64,000 bases of DNA from Janthinobacterium sp. (GCF_009923995.1 NZ_RFSK01000013.1:1-64000); one strand, 5' to 3'; shown: positions 10,018-20,363, counted from the stretch's first letter. Numbers and translations: made by a program. The notes: generated by a model from the letters alone, not told the origin.

Positions 10018-12582
10018 ATGAACCATCCCCTGAACATCATCGTCCTTGGCCATGGCATGGTCGGGCATAAGTTCCTGGAACGGCTGGCGCTGGACAACGC
10101 CCCGCACCTGCACGTCACCGTGCTGTGCGAAGAGCCGCGCCCCGCCTACGACAGGGTGCACCTGTCCGAGTTCTTCAGCGGCAAGTCGGCCGAGGACCTG
10201 TCGCTGGTGGCGCCCGGCTTCTTCGACAAGGCCAACGTCGTCCTGAAACTCAATGCGCGCGCCGTCTCCGTCGACCGCGTGGCGAAGACCGTCACGGCCA
10301 GCACGGGCGAGGTGCTGCCTTACGACAAACTGGTGTTTGCCACCGGCTCCTCGCCCTTCGTGCCGCCGCTGCCGGGCAAGGAGCGCGACGGCTGCTTCGT
10401 CTACCGCACCATCGAAGACCTGGAAGCCATGCTGGCCTGGGGCGGCAAGTCCCGCACGGGCGTGGTGATCGGCGGCGGGCTGCTGGGCCTCGAATGCGCG
10501 AAGGCCTTGTGCGACTTGCAACTCGACACGCATGTGGTGGAATTCGCGCCGCGCCTGATGGCCGTGCAGGTGGACGAGGGCGGCGCGCGCGTCCTGCGCC
10601 GCAAGATCGAGGAACTGGGCGTGACCGTGCACACGCAAAAGAACACCCTGGCCATCGTCGACGGCGAGGCGGCCACGCACCGCATGCAGTTCGCCGACGG
10701 CAGCCACCTGGAAGCGGACATGATCGTCTTCTCGGCCGGCATCCGTCCCCGCGACGAACTGGCTCGCGCCTGCGGCCTGGAGGTCGGGCCGCGGGGCGGC
10801 ATCGCCATCGACGACCGCTGCGTCACCTCCGACCCGGACATCTACGCCATCGGCGAATGCGCGCTGTGGGGCGGTCTCGTCTTCGGCCTGGTGGCGCCCG
10901 GCTATGAAATGGCGCGCATCGCGGCGCGCCACCTGCTGCAGGAGGAGGAAGGAGAAGCGGGCGAGGCCGGCTTCAAGGGCGCCGACATGAGCACCAAGCT
11001 CAAATTGATGGGCGTGGACGTGGCCAGCCTGGGCGACCCGCACGGCCATGCGCCGGGCAGCCGCTCCTACCAGTTCATGGACGAGCGCAAGCAGATCTAC
11101 AAGAAGATCGTCGTTTCCGACTGCGGCAAGTACCTGCTGGGCGGCGTGATGGTGGGCGACGCCAGCGAATACGGCACCCTGCTGCAGATGATGCTCAACA
11201 AGATCGAGCTGCCGGCATCGCCCGAATTCCTCATCCTGCCGCAGGCGGACGGCCAGCAAAAGACGGGGCTGGGCGTGGCTGCCTTGCCCGATGGCGCGCA
11301 AATCTGCTCGTGCAACGACGTGTCGAAGGGCGCGCTGTGCGCGGCGGTGGCTGCGGGCGCCACCAGCATCGGCGCCCTGAAGAGTGCTACGTGCGCGGGG
11401 ACGGCCTGCGGCGGCTGCGTGCCCCTGGTGACGCAGGTCATGAAGGCGGAAATGCAGAAGCAGGGTCTGGCAGTCGACAACCACGTGTGCGAGCACTTCG
11501 CGTATTCGCGCCAGGAGCTGCATCATCTGGTGCGTGTGGGCAAGATCCGCAGCTTCGGCGCGCTCCTGGCCGCGCACGGCCGGGGTCTCGGCTGCGACGT
11601 GTGCAAGCCCGTGGCGGCGAATATCCTCGCCTCGTGCTGGAATGATTTCGTGCTGTCGCCCGTCCACGCCAGCCTGCAGGATAGCAATGATTACTTCCTT
11701 GGCAATATCCAGAAGGATGGCACGTATTCCGTCGTGCCCCGCATGCCGGGCGGCGAAGTGACGGCCGATGGCCTGATCGCCGTCGGCATGGTGGCGAAAA
11801 AATATGGTCTCTACACGAAAATCACGGGCGGCCAGCGGGTCGACCTGTTCGGCGCCCGCGTGGAACAGTTGCCGGCCATCTGGGAAGAGTTGATCGCGGC
11901 CGGCTTCGAATCGGGCCACGCCTACGGCAAATCCTTGCGCACGGTCAAATCGTGTGTCGGTTCCACCTGGTGCCGCTACGGCGTGGCCGACAGCGTGGGC
12001 TTTGCGATTCAGCTGGAAAACCGCTACAAGGGCTTGCGCACGCCGCACAAGATCAAGTTCGGCGTCTCCGGCTGCACGCGCGAATGCGCCGAGGCGCAGG
12101 GCAAGGACGTCGGCCTGATCGCCACGGAAAAGGGCTGGAACCTGTACGTGTGCGGCAACGGCGGCATGAAGCCGCGCCACGCGGAACTGATCGCCGCCGA
12201 TCTCGATGAAGCCACCCTGGTGCGTTATGTGGACCGCTTCCTGATGTTCTACGTGCGCACGGCCGACCGCCTGCAGCGCACCAGCGTATGGCGCGACAAC
12301 CTGGAAGGGGGCCTCGATTACCTCAAGCGCGTCATCATCGACGACAGCCTGGGCATCGCCCACGAGCTGGAGGCGGACATGCAGCACGTGGTCGACACCT
12401 ATGCCTGCGAGTGGCAGGCGGCCGTCACCGACCCCGCCGTGCGCCAGCGCTTCCGCCATTTCGTCAACAGCGACCAGCGCGATGAAAACGTCGTCTTTGC
12501 CGCGGAACGGGGCCAGATCCGGCCCGCCACGCCTGAGGAACGCCGCAGCACCGTGATCCCCATCCTTGCCGTGGAGGCGTGA
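10018..12582 (+). CDS. nirB: Nitrite reductase [NAD(P)H] large subunit
   Basis: FAD/NAD domains, BFD-like Cys motifs, siroheme/4Fe-4S motif GVSGCTRECAEAQGKDVG. Confidence 0.95.
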   Translation: MNHPLNIIVLGHGMVGHKFLERLALDNAPHLHVTVLCEEPRPAYDRVHLSEFFSGKSAEDLSLVAPGFFDKANVVLKLNARAVSVDRVAKTVTASTGEVLPYDKLVFATGSSPFVPPLPGKERDGCFVYRTIEDLEAMLAWGGKSRTGVVIGGGLLGLECAKALCDLQLDTHVVEFAPRLMAVQVDEGGARVLRRKIEELGVTVHTQKNTLAIVDGEAATHRMQFADGSHLEADMIVFSAGIRPRDELARACGLEVGPRGGIAIDDRCVTSDPDIYAIGECALWGGLVFGLVAPGYEMARIAARHLLQEEEGEAGEAGFKGADMSTKLKLMGVDVASLGDPHGHAPGSRSYQFMDERKQIYKKIVVSDCGKYLLGGVMVGDASEYGTLLQMMLNKIELPASPEFLILPQADGQQKTGLGVAALPDGAQICSCNDVSKGALCAAVAAGATSIGALKSATCAGTACGGCVPLVTQVMKAEMQKQGLAVDNHVCEHFAYSRQELHHLVRVGKIRSFGALLAAHGRGLGCDVCKPVAANILASCWNDFVLSPVHASLQDSNDYFLGNIQKDGTYSVVPRMPGGEVTADGLIAVGMVAKKYGLYTKITGGQRVDLFGARVEQLPAIWEELIAAGFESGHAYGKSLRTVKSCVGSTWCRYGVADSVGFAIQLENRYKGLRTPHKIKFGVSGCTRECAEAQGKDVGLIATEKGWNLYVCGNGGMKPRHAELIAADLDEATLVRYVDRFLMFYVRTADRLQRTSVWRDNLEGGLDYLKRVIIDDSLGIAHELEADMQHVVDTYACEWQAAVTDPAVRQRFRHFVNSDQRDENVVFAAERGQIRPATPEERRSTVIPILAVEA

Positions 12583-12945
12583 ATGATGAATGACCTGTCC
12601 TTGCCCTTGCCCCGGGATGCCGATTGGCAGCCCGTCTGCGCCCTGCATGACATCGTGCCCGACACGGGGGTCTGCGCCTTGCTGAAAGGCCGCCACGTGG
12701 CCGTGTTCCGCGTCGGCGATGCGTCGCCGCGCGTCTACGCCATCGACAATATCGACCCGAACGCCGGTGCTTCCGTGCTGTCGCGCGGCATCGTGGGCAG
12801 CATCGGCGAGCGCGTCGTCGTCGCCTCGCCGCTGTACAAGCAGCATTTTGACCTGGCCAGCGGCGAATGCATCGAAGCGCCCGGGCACTCCGTGGCGGCC
12901 TGGCCCGCGCGCGTGTTTGCCGACATGGTGTGGGTGGCCCTGTGA
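12583..12945 (+). CDS. nirD: Nitrite reductase small subunit (Rieske-like)
   Basis: IVPDTGVCALLKGRHVAVFRV...YAIDNIDPN...SPLYKQHFDLASG; directly follows nirB. Confidence 0.93.
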   Translation: MMNDLSLPLPRDADWQPVCALHDIVPDTGVCALLKGRHVAVFRVGDASPRVYAIDNIDPNAGASVLSRGIVGSIGERVVVASPLYKQHFDLASGECIEAPGHSVAAWPARVFADMVWVAL

Positions 12946-14168
12946 ACCCGCCCCGGCGCCCCTCCTTGGTGGTGGTCGGCAACGGCATGGCCGGCATGCG
13001 CACGGTCGAGGAATTGCTGAAACTGGCCCCCGACCTGTACGACATCACCGTCTTCGGTGCCGAGCCGCATGGCAATTACAACCGCATCCTGCTCTCCCCG
13101 GTGCTGGCCGGCGAAAAGACGGTGGACGACATCATGCTGCACACGCGCGACTGGTATGCGCAGCACGGCATCACCCTGCACGCGGGCGACCCCGTCGTGC
13201 GCATCGACCGCCAGGCGCGCACCGTGCAGGCCCGCTCCGGCATCACGGTAGGCTACGACCGCCTGCTGCTGGCCACCGGTTCCACGCCGTTCATCGTGCC
13301 AGTGCCGGGCCACCAGCTGCCCGGCGTGATCGGCTTTCGCGATATCAGCGATGTCGACACCATGCTGCGGGCGGCGCGCACGCACCGCCACGCCGTGATC
13401 ATCGGCGGCGGCCTGCTGGGACTGGAAGCGGCCAATGGCCTGCAGCGCCAGGGCATGGACGTCACCGTCGTGCATGCCAGCGGCAGCCTGATGAACCAGC
13501 AGCTGGACCAGCCCGCGTCGCTGCTGCTGAAAACGGCGCTGGAAGCGCGCGGCCTGCGGTTCCTCATGCACGCGCAGACGGCCGAAATCACGGGCACGGA
13601 TCGGGTGCAGGGCGTGCGCTTTGCGGACGGCAGCGTCATCCCCGCCGACCTGGTGGTGATGACGGCCGGCGTGCGCCCCAACATCGCGCTGGCGCAGGCG
13701 GCCGGCCTGCATTGCGAGCGGGCCATCGTCGTCGACGACTGCCTGCAAAGCTATGATCCGCGCGTGTACGCCGTGGGCGAGTGCGTGCAGCACCGGCGCG
13801 CCACCTTCGGCCTGGTGGCGCCCATCTGGGAGCAGGCGCGCGTGTGCGGCGCCCACCTGGCCGGCGCGGGCCACCGGCGCTACGTGCAGCAAGCCAGCGC
13901 CACCAAGCTGAAGGTGACGGGCATCGACCTGTATTCGGCCGGCGACATCCTCGGCGGCGAAGGCAGCGAAGACCTGGTGCTGCGCGACCCGCGTCGCGGC
14001 GTCTACAAGCGCCTGGTGGTGCAGGGCAGCCGCCTGGTGGGCGCCGTGCTGTATGGCGAGGTGCAGGACGGGCCCTGGTATTTCGACCTGATCCAGCAGC
14101 GCCGCGACATCGGCGCGCTGCGCTCCCACCTTTTGTTTGGCCAGGCCCTGTGCGGCCAGGCCGCCTGA
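12942..14168 (+). CDS. NAD(P)/FAD-dependent oxidoreductase, NirB N-terminal/NasB-like; likely nitrate reductase electron-transfer subunit
   Basis: VVVGNGMAGMRTVEEL, IIGGGLLGLEAANGL, YAVGECVQHR; GTG start overlaps the nirD stop. Confidence 0.85.
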   Translation: MNPPRRPSLVVVGNGMAGMRTVEELLKLAPDLYDITVFGAEPHGNYNRILLSPVLAGEKTVDDIMLHTRDWYAQHGITLHAGDPVVRIDRQARTVQARSGITVGYDRLLLATGSTPFIVPVPGHQLPGVIGFRDISDVDTMLRAARTHRHAVIIGGGLLGLEAANGLQRQGMDVTVVHASGSLMNQQLDQPASLLLKTALEARGLRFLMHAQTAEITGTDRVQGVRFADGSVIPADLVVMTAGVRPNIALAQAAGLHCERAIVVDDCLQSYDPRVYAVGECVQHRRATFGLVAPIWEQARVCGAHLAGAGHRRYVQQASATKLKVTGIDLYSAGDILGGEGSEDLVLRDPRRGVYKRLVVQGSRLVGAVLYGEVQDGPWYFDLIQQRRDIGALRSHLLFGQALCGQAA

Positions 14169-14181
14169 CAGGAACCCCCCC

Positions 14182-16851
14182 ATGACGATTTGCGCGCCCG
14201 TGAAAACCACTTGCCCGTACTGCGGCGTCGGCTGCGGCGTCGAAGCGACACGCCTGCCCGATGGCGCCATCCGCATCGCCGGCGATGCCAGCCACCCGGC
14301 CAACCTGGGCAAGCTGTGCGTGAAAGGCTCGGCGCTGGGCGACACCCTGGGCCTGGAGAACCGTTTGCTGCAGCCGCAGATGCGCGTCGACGGCGTGCTG
14401 CGGCGGGTTTCCTGGGATGCGGCGCTGGACCGGGTGGCGGGCGGCCTGCGCGCCATCATAGCCGAGCACGGCTCCGACGCCGTCGCCCTGTATGTCTCGG
14501 GCCAGCTGCTGACGGAAGACTATTACGTCGCCAACAAATTCATGAAGGGCTACGTGGGCAGCGCGAATATCGACACCAATTCGCGCCTGTGCATGTCCTC
14601 GGCCGTCGCGGGCCACAAGCGGGCGTTCGGCGAGGACATCGTGCCCGGCTGCTATGAGGACCTGGAACTGGCCGACATGGTGGTGCTGGTCGGCTCGAAC
14701 ACGGCCTGGTGCCACCCCATCCTGTTTCAGCGCATCGCGCGCCTGAAGGAAGAGCGGCCGGGCATGAAGCTGGTGGTGATCGACCCGCGCCGCACGGCCA
14801 CCTGCGAGCTGGCCGACCTGCATTTGCCCGTGAAGCCGGGCACGGACGTGTGGCTGTTCAACGGCTTGCTGTGCTATCTGGCGCGGGAAGGCGCGATCGA
14901 TGACGCTTTCGTCACGCAGCACAGTGCGGGCCTCGACGACGCGCTGGCCGCCGCGCACGTGGATTGCGGCGACCCGCTGCAGGTGGCGCGCATCTGCAGG
15001 GTCGATGCGCAGGCCCTGCTGGCGTTCTACCAGGCGTTTGCCGCCACGCGCAAGGTGGTCACGGCGTTTTCCCAGGGCGTCAACCAGTCGTCTTCCGGCA
15101 CGGACAAGGTCAACAGCATCATCAACTGCCACCTGGCGACGGGGCGCATCGGCCAGCCCGGCATGGGGCCGTTTTCGCTGACGGGCCAGCCGAATGCCAT
15201 GGGCGGGCGCGAAGTGGGCGGCCTGGCCAACATGCTGGCGGCGCACATGGAGCTGGACAAGCCGCTGCACCGCGACACCGTGCAGGCGTTCTGGGACGCG
15301 CCCCGCATGGCCGGCAAGCCGGGCCTGAAGGCCGTGGAACTGTTCCACGCGATCGAGGCGGGCACGGTGAAAGCCGTGTGGATCATCGCCACCAATCCGC
15401 TGGTGAGCATGCCGGACGCCGACCAGGTGCGCCGCGCGCTGGCCAAATGCGAACTGGTGGTGGTGTCGGACATCAGCGCCGAGTCGGACACGAATGCCCA
15501 TGCCGACGTGCTGCTGCCCGCGCTGGGCTGGGGCGAGAAGGATGGCACGGTGACGAACTCGGAGCGGCGCATCTCGCGCCAGCGCGCGTTCCTGCCGGCG
15601 CCGGGCGAGGCGCGCGCCGACTGGCAGGTGCTGTGCGACGTGGCGCGGCGCATGGGCTACGCGGGCTTCGATTTCACGACGCCGCAAGCCATCTTCGACG
15701 AGCATGCGCGCCTGTCTACCTTTCGCAACGGCGGGGAGCTGGCGCGTCTGTTCAATCTGGCGGGCCTGGAAAACCTGGACGCGGCGCAATACGATGGCCT
15801 GGCGCCGCAGCAGTGGCCGGGGGGCCAGGCGCGCCTGTTCGGCGACGGCCGTTTCGCCCATGCGGACGGGCGCGCCCGCTTCGTGCCCACGCCGCCGCGC
15901 GCACCGCGCAACGCCCCCGACGAGGATTATCCGCTGATCCTCAACACGGGCCGGGTGCGCGACCAGTGGCATACCATGACGCGCACGGGCAAGGCGGCGA
16001 AACTGTCCGGCCACGTGGCCGAGGCTTTCATCGACCTGCACCCGCAGGATGCGCTGCTGTACGGCGTGCGCGAGGGCGAACTGGCGCGCATCTCCAGCGC
16101 CTGGGGCGCCATGGTGGCGCGGGTGGTGCATGGCGGCGGCATCGCGCGCGGCCAGGCCTTCGTGCCCATCCACTGGAGCGACGCGAATGCCTCCGACGCG
16201 CGCGTGGGCGCCGTCGTCAATCCGGCCGTCGATCCCGTCTCGGGCGAGCCGGAATTCAAGCATACGCCCGTGCGCATCGAGCAATTCCGCGTGCACTGGC
16301 ATGCCTTCGTCCTGAGCCGCACCGCGTTAAACCTCGACGGCGTGGCGCACTGGACGCGAATCCAGGGCGGACAGTTCCTGCGCTACGAGCTGGCGGGCCG
16401 CCAGCGCATCGCCGACCTGGGCGCCTGGGCGCGCGCGCTGCTGGGCGTGGCGGACGAGCAGGCCGACTGGCTCGATTATGCGGATGCCAGCGCCGGCGTG
16501 TACCGCGCCGTGCACCTGAACGAGGGGCGCATCGCGCAATGCGTATACGTCTCGCCGCGGCCCGACCTGCCGTCGCGCGCCTGGCTCGCCAGCCTGTTTG
16601 CGCACGCGCAGATGGACGCGGCCGACCGCGCCGGGGTACTGCTGGGCCAGCCCATCGGCAAGGGCGCCGATGCGGGGCCGACCGTGTGCGCATGCTTTGG
16701 CGTGGGGCGCAACACCATCTGCGCCGCCATCCGGGAGCAAGGGCTGACGACGACGGCGCAGGTGACGGCCTGCGTCAGGGCGGGCGGCAATTGCGGCTCC
16801 TGCGTGCCGGAGATACGACAGTTGCTGCTGGAGGTGCGCAGCGTGGCCTGA
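14182..16851 (+). CDS. nasA: Assimilatory nitrate reductase catalytic subunit with C-terminal BFD-like [2Fe-2S] domain
   Basis: TTCPYCGVGCGVEA 4Fe-4S motif, molybdopterin oxidoreductase body, C-terminal VCACFGVGRNTI...GGNCGSCVPEI. Confidence 0.93.
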   Translation: MTICAPVKTTCPYCGVGCGVEATRLPDGAIRIAGDASHPANLGKLCVKGSALGDTLGLENRLLQPQMRVDGVLRRVSWDAALDRVAGGLRAIIAEHGSDAVALYVSGQLLTEDYYVANKFMKGYVGSANIDTNSRLCMSSAVAGHKRAFGEDIVPGCYEDLELADMVVLVGSNTAWCHPILFQRIARLKEERPGMKLVVIDPRRTATCELADLHLPVKPGTDVWLFNGLLCYLAREGAIDDAFVTQHSAGLDDALAAAHVDCGDPLQVARICRVDAQALLAFYQAFAATRKVVTAFSQGVNQSSSGTDKVNSIINCHLATGRIGQPGMGPFSLTGQPNAMGGREVGGLANMLAAHMELDKPLHRDTVQAFWDAPRMAGKPGLKAVELFHAIEAGTVKAVWIIATNPLVSMPDADQVRRALAKCELVVVSDISAESDTNAHADVLLPALGWGEKDGTVTNSERRISRQRAFLPAPGEARADWQVLCDVARRMGYAGFDFTTPQAIFDEHARLSTFRNGGELARLFNLAGLENLDAAQYDGLAPQQWPGGQARLFGDGRFAHADGRARFVPTPPRAPRNAPDEDYPLILNTGRVRDQWHTMTRTGKAAKLSGHVAEAFIDLHPQDALLYGVREGELARISSAWGAMVARVVHGGGIARGQAFVPIHWSDANASDARVGAVVNPAVDPVSGEPEFKHTPVRIEQFRVHWHAFVLSRTALNLDGVAHWTRIQGGQFLRYELAGRQRIADLGAWARALLGVADEQADWLDYADASAGVYRAVHLNEGRIAQCVYVSPRPDLPSRAWLASLFAHAQMDAADRAGVLLGQPIGKGADAGPTVCACFGVGRNTICAAIREQGLTTTAQVTACVRAGGNCGSCVPEIRQLLLEVRSVA

Positions 16852-16913
16852 TAATCTGTCCTTTCCCGCACGGCTTTGTTATATTGCCAGCTCTACAAGA
16901 GAGAGGCAGTGTG

Positions 16914-17444
16914 ATGACAGCAGTACAACATCCTACCGTCTGGCTGACGGGCTTGAGCGGCGCCGGCAAGACCAGCATCGCCCTGGCGCTGGCGCAGGCG
17001 CTGAAGGCGCAGGGCCGCGCCGTGACGGTGCTCGATGGCGACCAGCTGCGCCATGGACTGAACCGCGACCTGGGTTTCACGCCCGCGGACCGGCATGAAA
17101 ACATCCGCCGCACGGCCGAAGTGGCGCGCCTGATGAACAATGCGGGCCTGACCGTCATCGCCGCCTTCATTTCGCCGTACCGCAGCGACCGCGCCACGGC
17201 CGCCGCCATCGTCGGCGCCGGGAATTTCATCGAGGTGCATGTCAGCACGCCGCTGGCCGTGTGCGAGGCGCGCGACGTCAAGGGCCTGTATGCGCAGGCG
17301 CGCGCGGGACGGCTCGCGCAGTTCACGGGCATTTCCGCGCCCTACGAAGCACCGCTGGACGCGGCGCTGACCCTGGACACGGGCACGCTGGCGCTGGACG
17401 AGGCGGTCGAGCGCATTTGCCGGCACCTGCGGCAGCGGCCGTGA
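16914..17444 (+). CDS. cysC: Adenylyl-sulfate (APS) kinase
   Basis: WLTGLSGAGKTSIA P-loop, LDGDQLRHGLNRDLGF, FISPYRSDR. Confidence 0.92.
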   Translation: MTAVQHPTVWLTGLSGAGKTSIALALAQALKAQGRAVTVLDGDQLRHGLNRDLGFTPADRHENIRRTAEVARLMNNAGLTVIAAFISPYRSDRATAAAIVGAGNFIEVHVSTPLAVCEARDVKGLYAQARAGRLAQFTGISAPYEAPLDAALTLDTGTLALDEAVERICRHLRQRP

Positions 17445-19441
17445 AGACCTGGCGCAAACGGCTGCGCCGGCGCCTGCCCGCCAGCCTGAAGGCGCGCATG
17501 AGCGTGGTCGTCTTCCTGCTGGTGCTGGGCGCCGTCGCGCTGCTGGCGCTGGCCACCCTGGCCGTGGCCGAACTGGGCATGCGCGACGTCACGGGGCGCC
17601 AGCAGTATGTGTCGCTGGCCGGCGCCGCCGTCTTCATCGACGAGGAACTCGACGCCAAGCGCAACGTGCTGCGCGCGATCGCCGACAGCCTGGCGGCCGG
17701 CGGCGCGCAGGACGGCGCCAGCCTGCAGCGCTTCCTGTCCGCGCAGACCGTGCTGGCCAGGGAGTTCTATTCGGCCGGCGTCGTCGGCATGGACGGCCTC
17801 GTGCTGGCCAGCGTGAGTCCCTTCAAGCCGCAGGCGGGGCTGAACCTGAAAGGCCGCCCGTATTTCGAACAGACGCTGGCGAGCCGGCGCTCGGTGATCT
17901 CCGCGCCGCTCAACGGCAGCATTTCCGGCATGCCCATCGTGGTGGTGACGCAGCCCGTGTTCGACGCCAGCGGCGGCGTGCGCTACGTGCTGGCGGCCAG
18001 CGTCAACCTGCGCCAGCCCGATTTCCTGGGGCGCCTGGGCGCGCTGAAGCCCGGCGCGGGCGGCTACCTGTACATCATGACCAGCGACGGCGTCATCGTC
18101 GAGCACCCGGACAAGTCGCGCATCATGCAGCACATCGAAGCGCAGGGTCCCGTCAGCGCGCCCACGCGGCGCGCCATGCAGGGCTTCGAGGGCTGGCTGG
18201 CGGGCAGCACCACGCAGGGCGTCGATGCGCTGTTCGCCTACCATCGCATCGCCTCGACGGGCTGGATACTGGCGTCCGTCTACCCCATGCGCGACGCGTT
18301 CGCGCCGCTGCACGCCATCCGCAGCAAGATCCTGCTGGCCGCCGTGCTGCTGGCGGCGCTGGCGGGCCTGGCCGGCTGGCGCGCGGTGCTGCGCCTGCTG
18401 CAGCCCCTGGCGCGCCTGCGCCACCAGGTGCACGAGATCCGCCGTCATCGCCTGGGCATCGACGTGCTGCAGATCGAGCGGCGCGACGAGATCGGCGACT
18501 TGAGCCGCGATTTCTACTCGCTGGTGGCCGAGCGCGAAATGGCCGAGGCGCAGACGCGCGACAGCGAACGGCGCCTGAAGCTGCTGACGGACCACGTGCC
18601 CGTGGTGATCGTCTACATCGACCGCGAACACCGCTACCAGTTCATCAACGCGACGTTTGAAAAATGGTTCGGCAAGTCGCGCAAGGAAAGCCTGATGCAC
18701 TCCGTGCGCGAAGTGCTGGGCGAGGAAGCGTACCAAATGCGCGAAGCGTATCTGCGGCGCGCCTTTGCGGGCGAAGAGGTGGACTTTGAATTTACGGTCG
18801 GGGCCGAGGGCGATGGCTTGCGCGCCTTCCAGACCAGCTACGTGCCCGACGTGGACGAGCGCGGCGCGGTGGCCGGCGTGTATGGCCTGATCCACGAAAT
18901 CACCAAGACCCGGGCCGTGCACACGGCGCTGCAGTTTGCCGCCGCCACCGACACCCTGACGGGCATCGCCAACCGGCGCCGCTTCGACGAGCAGCTGGAG
19001 CAAAGCATGCAGCGCACGCGCGCCACGCGCGCGCCGATGGCGCTGGCCTACCTCGATATCGACCGCTTCAAGGCCATCAACGACCGCCTGGGGCACCAGG
19101 CGGGCGACGAGGTGCTCAAGGAGTTCGCGGGCCGCCTGGCGCGCAGCGTGCGCGCCAGCGACCTGGTGGCGCGCCTGGCCGGCGATGAATTCGTGATCGT
19201 TCTCGAGGGCGTGAAGAGCGCGGCCGAAGTGGGCCAGATCGGCGCCAAGATCATCGACGCCATCCGCCAGCCCTTCGAGCTGGCCGGCGGCCCGCTGCCG
19301 GTGACGACCAGCATCGGCATCGCCATCTTCCGCGACGGCGCGCTGACGCCGGCGCAGCTGCTGGACCTGGCCGACCAGGCCCTGTATGCCGCCAAGGGGC
19401 AGGGCCGCGATGGCGTGGCGCTGCTCGAGGCGGCGGAATAG
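17441..19441 (+). CDS. Cache-PAS-GGDEF diguanylate cyclase, membrane-anchored
   Basis: N-terminal TM, Cache-like extracellular region, HAMP-like segment, PAS (VPVVIVYIDREHRYQFINATFEKWFG), RASD I-site and AGDEF; GTGA overlap with cysC. Confidence 0.9.
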   Translation: MKTWRKRLRRRLPASLKARMSVVVFLLVLGAVALLALATLAVAELGMRDVTGRQQYVSLAGAAVFIDEELDAKRNVLRAIADSLAAGGAQDGASLQRFLSAQTVLAREFYSAGVVGMDGLVLASVSPFKPQAGLNLKGRPYFEQTLASRRSVISAPLNGSISGMPIVVVTQPVFDASGGVRYVLAASVNLRQPDFLGRLGALKPGAGGYLYIMTSDGVIVEHPDKSRIMQHIEAQGPVSAPTRRAMQGFEGWLAGSTTQGVDALFAYHRIASTGWILASVYPMRDAFAPLHAIRSKILLAAVLLAALAGLAGWRAVLRLLQPLARLRHQVHEIRRHRLGIDVLQIERRDEIGDLSRDFYSLVAEREMAEAQTRDSERRLKLLTDHVPVVIVYIDREHRYQFINATFEKWFGKSRKESLMHSVREVLGEEAYQMREAYLRRAFAGEEVDFEFTVGAEGDGLRAFQTSYVPDVDERGAVAGVYGLIHEITKTRAVHTALQFAAATDTLTGIANRRRFDEQLEQSMQRTRATRAPMALAYLDIDRFKAINDRLGHQAGDEVLKEFAGRLARSVRASDLVARLAGDEFVIVLEGVKSAAEVGQIGAKIIDAIRQPFELAGGPLPVTTSIGIAIFRDGALTPAQLLDLADQALYAAKGQGRDGVALLEAAE

Positions 19442-19445
19442 GCGG

Positions 19446-20363
19446 CTACAGGGTGGCGGCCCAGTGGTCGAGCTGCTGCGTGGTGGCCGTCACGCCGCCG
19501 CAGACGATGACGAGCACGTTGCGGTAGGGCGCCAGCTGCGGCACCTTGCCGTACACGGCGGCCAGCGCCGCGCCGCAGGCCGGTTCCACCACCAGGCGCT
19601 GGTCGGTGATGAAGCGTTGGCAGGCTTCCACCGCGGCCCGGTCCGGCACCACCACGCTGTGCAGCAAACGCGTCTGGCTGATGTGGAATGCCTGCGCGCA
19701 GACCTGGCGCGCGGCCAGCGAGGTGGCGATGCTGCTCACGGCGGGCAGGGCCACGTGTTCGCGCGCGGCCACGGCGGCCGCCAGCGAGGCGGCGCCCTCG
19801 GTTTCCACGGCCACCAGGGCCACGTCGTCCCAGCCGTTGCGCTGCAGGCCTTCGGCCACGCCGGCCAGCAGGCCGCCGCCGCCCACGGACAGCACGACGG
19901 CGTCCGGTTTCACGCCCGCGCGCGCCACTTCGTCGATCATGCCCGCATGGCCCTGCCACAGCAGCGGGTCGTCGAACGGGTGCAAAAAGGCGTCCTGCGG
20001 CGTGAGCATGGATTGCGCCAGTGCGTTCGCTTCCTGCCACGCGGCGCCATGCACGATGACTTGCGCGCCTTCCTGCGCGATCAGGGCCCAGGCCCGGGCG
20101 CTCGTGGTTTCCGGCACCACGACGATGACGGGTATGCCCAGCTGGCGCCCCGCATAGGCGACGGCGATGCCGGCATTGCCGCCGGAAGAAGAGATGAAGC
20201 GGCTGGCGCCGCGCCGCGCATATTCCTCGCACGCGAGGCCGATGCCGCGGATCTTGAAGGAGCCTGGCGGCTGCAGCGCTTCGAGCTTGAGCCAGACGGC
20301 GCGCTCGCTGTGCAGGCTCAGGGCGCGCGAGTTGAGCAAGGGGGTTTCGATGTGCAGGGCCAT
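19446..20363 (-). CDS. PLP-dependent serine/threonine dehydratase family protein
   Basis: PPGSFKIRG PLP-lysine motif, SSSGGNAGIA, SVGGGGLLAG. Confidence 0.88.
   Translation of the reverse strand: MALHIETPLLNSRALSLHSERAVWLKLEALQPPGSFKIRGIGLACEEYARRGASRFISSSGGNAGIAVAYAGRQLGIPVIVVVPETTSARAWALIAQEGAQVIVHGAAWQEANALAQSMLTPQDAFLHPFDDPLLWQGHAGMIDEVARAGVKPDAVVLSVGGGGLLAGVAEGLQRNGWDDVALVAVETEGAASLAAAVAAREHVALPAVSSIATSLAARQVCAQAFHISQTRLLHSVVVPDRAAVEACQRFITDQRLVVEPACGAALAAVYGKVPQLAPYRNVLVIVCGGVTATTQQLDHWAATL

Noticed and set aside
9967-12888. 973-aa - strand ORF opposite nirB/nirD
   Set aside because: Antisense shadow frame; the + strand encodes unmistakable NirB and NirD.
13636-16302. 888-aa - strand ORF opposite nasA
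   Set aside because: Antisense shadow frame with R/H/A-rich translation; nasA motifs are on the + strand.
14964-17444. 826-aa + strand ORF appearing to fuse a long N-terminal region to CysC
   Set aside because: The N-terminal part is an alternate frame of nasA; only 16914 onward matches APS kinase.
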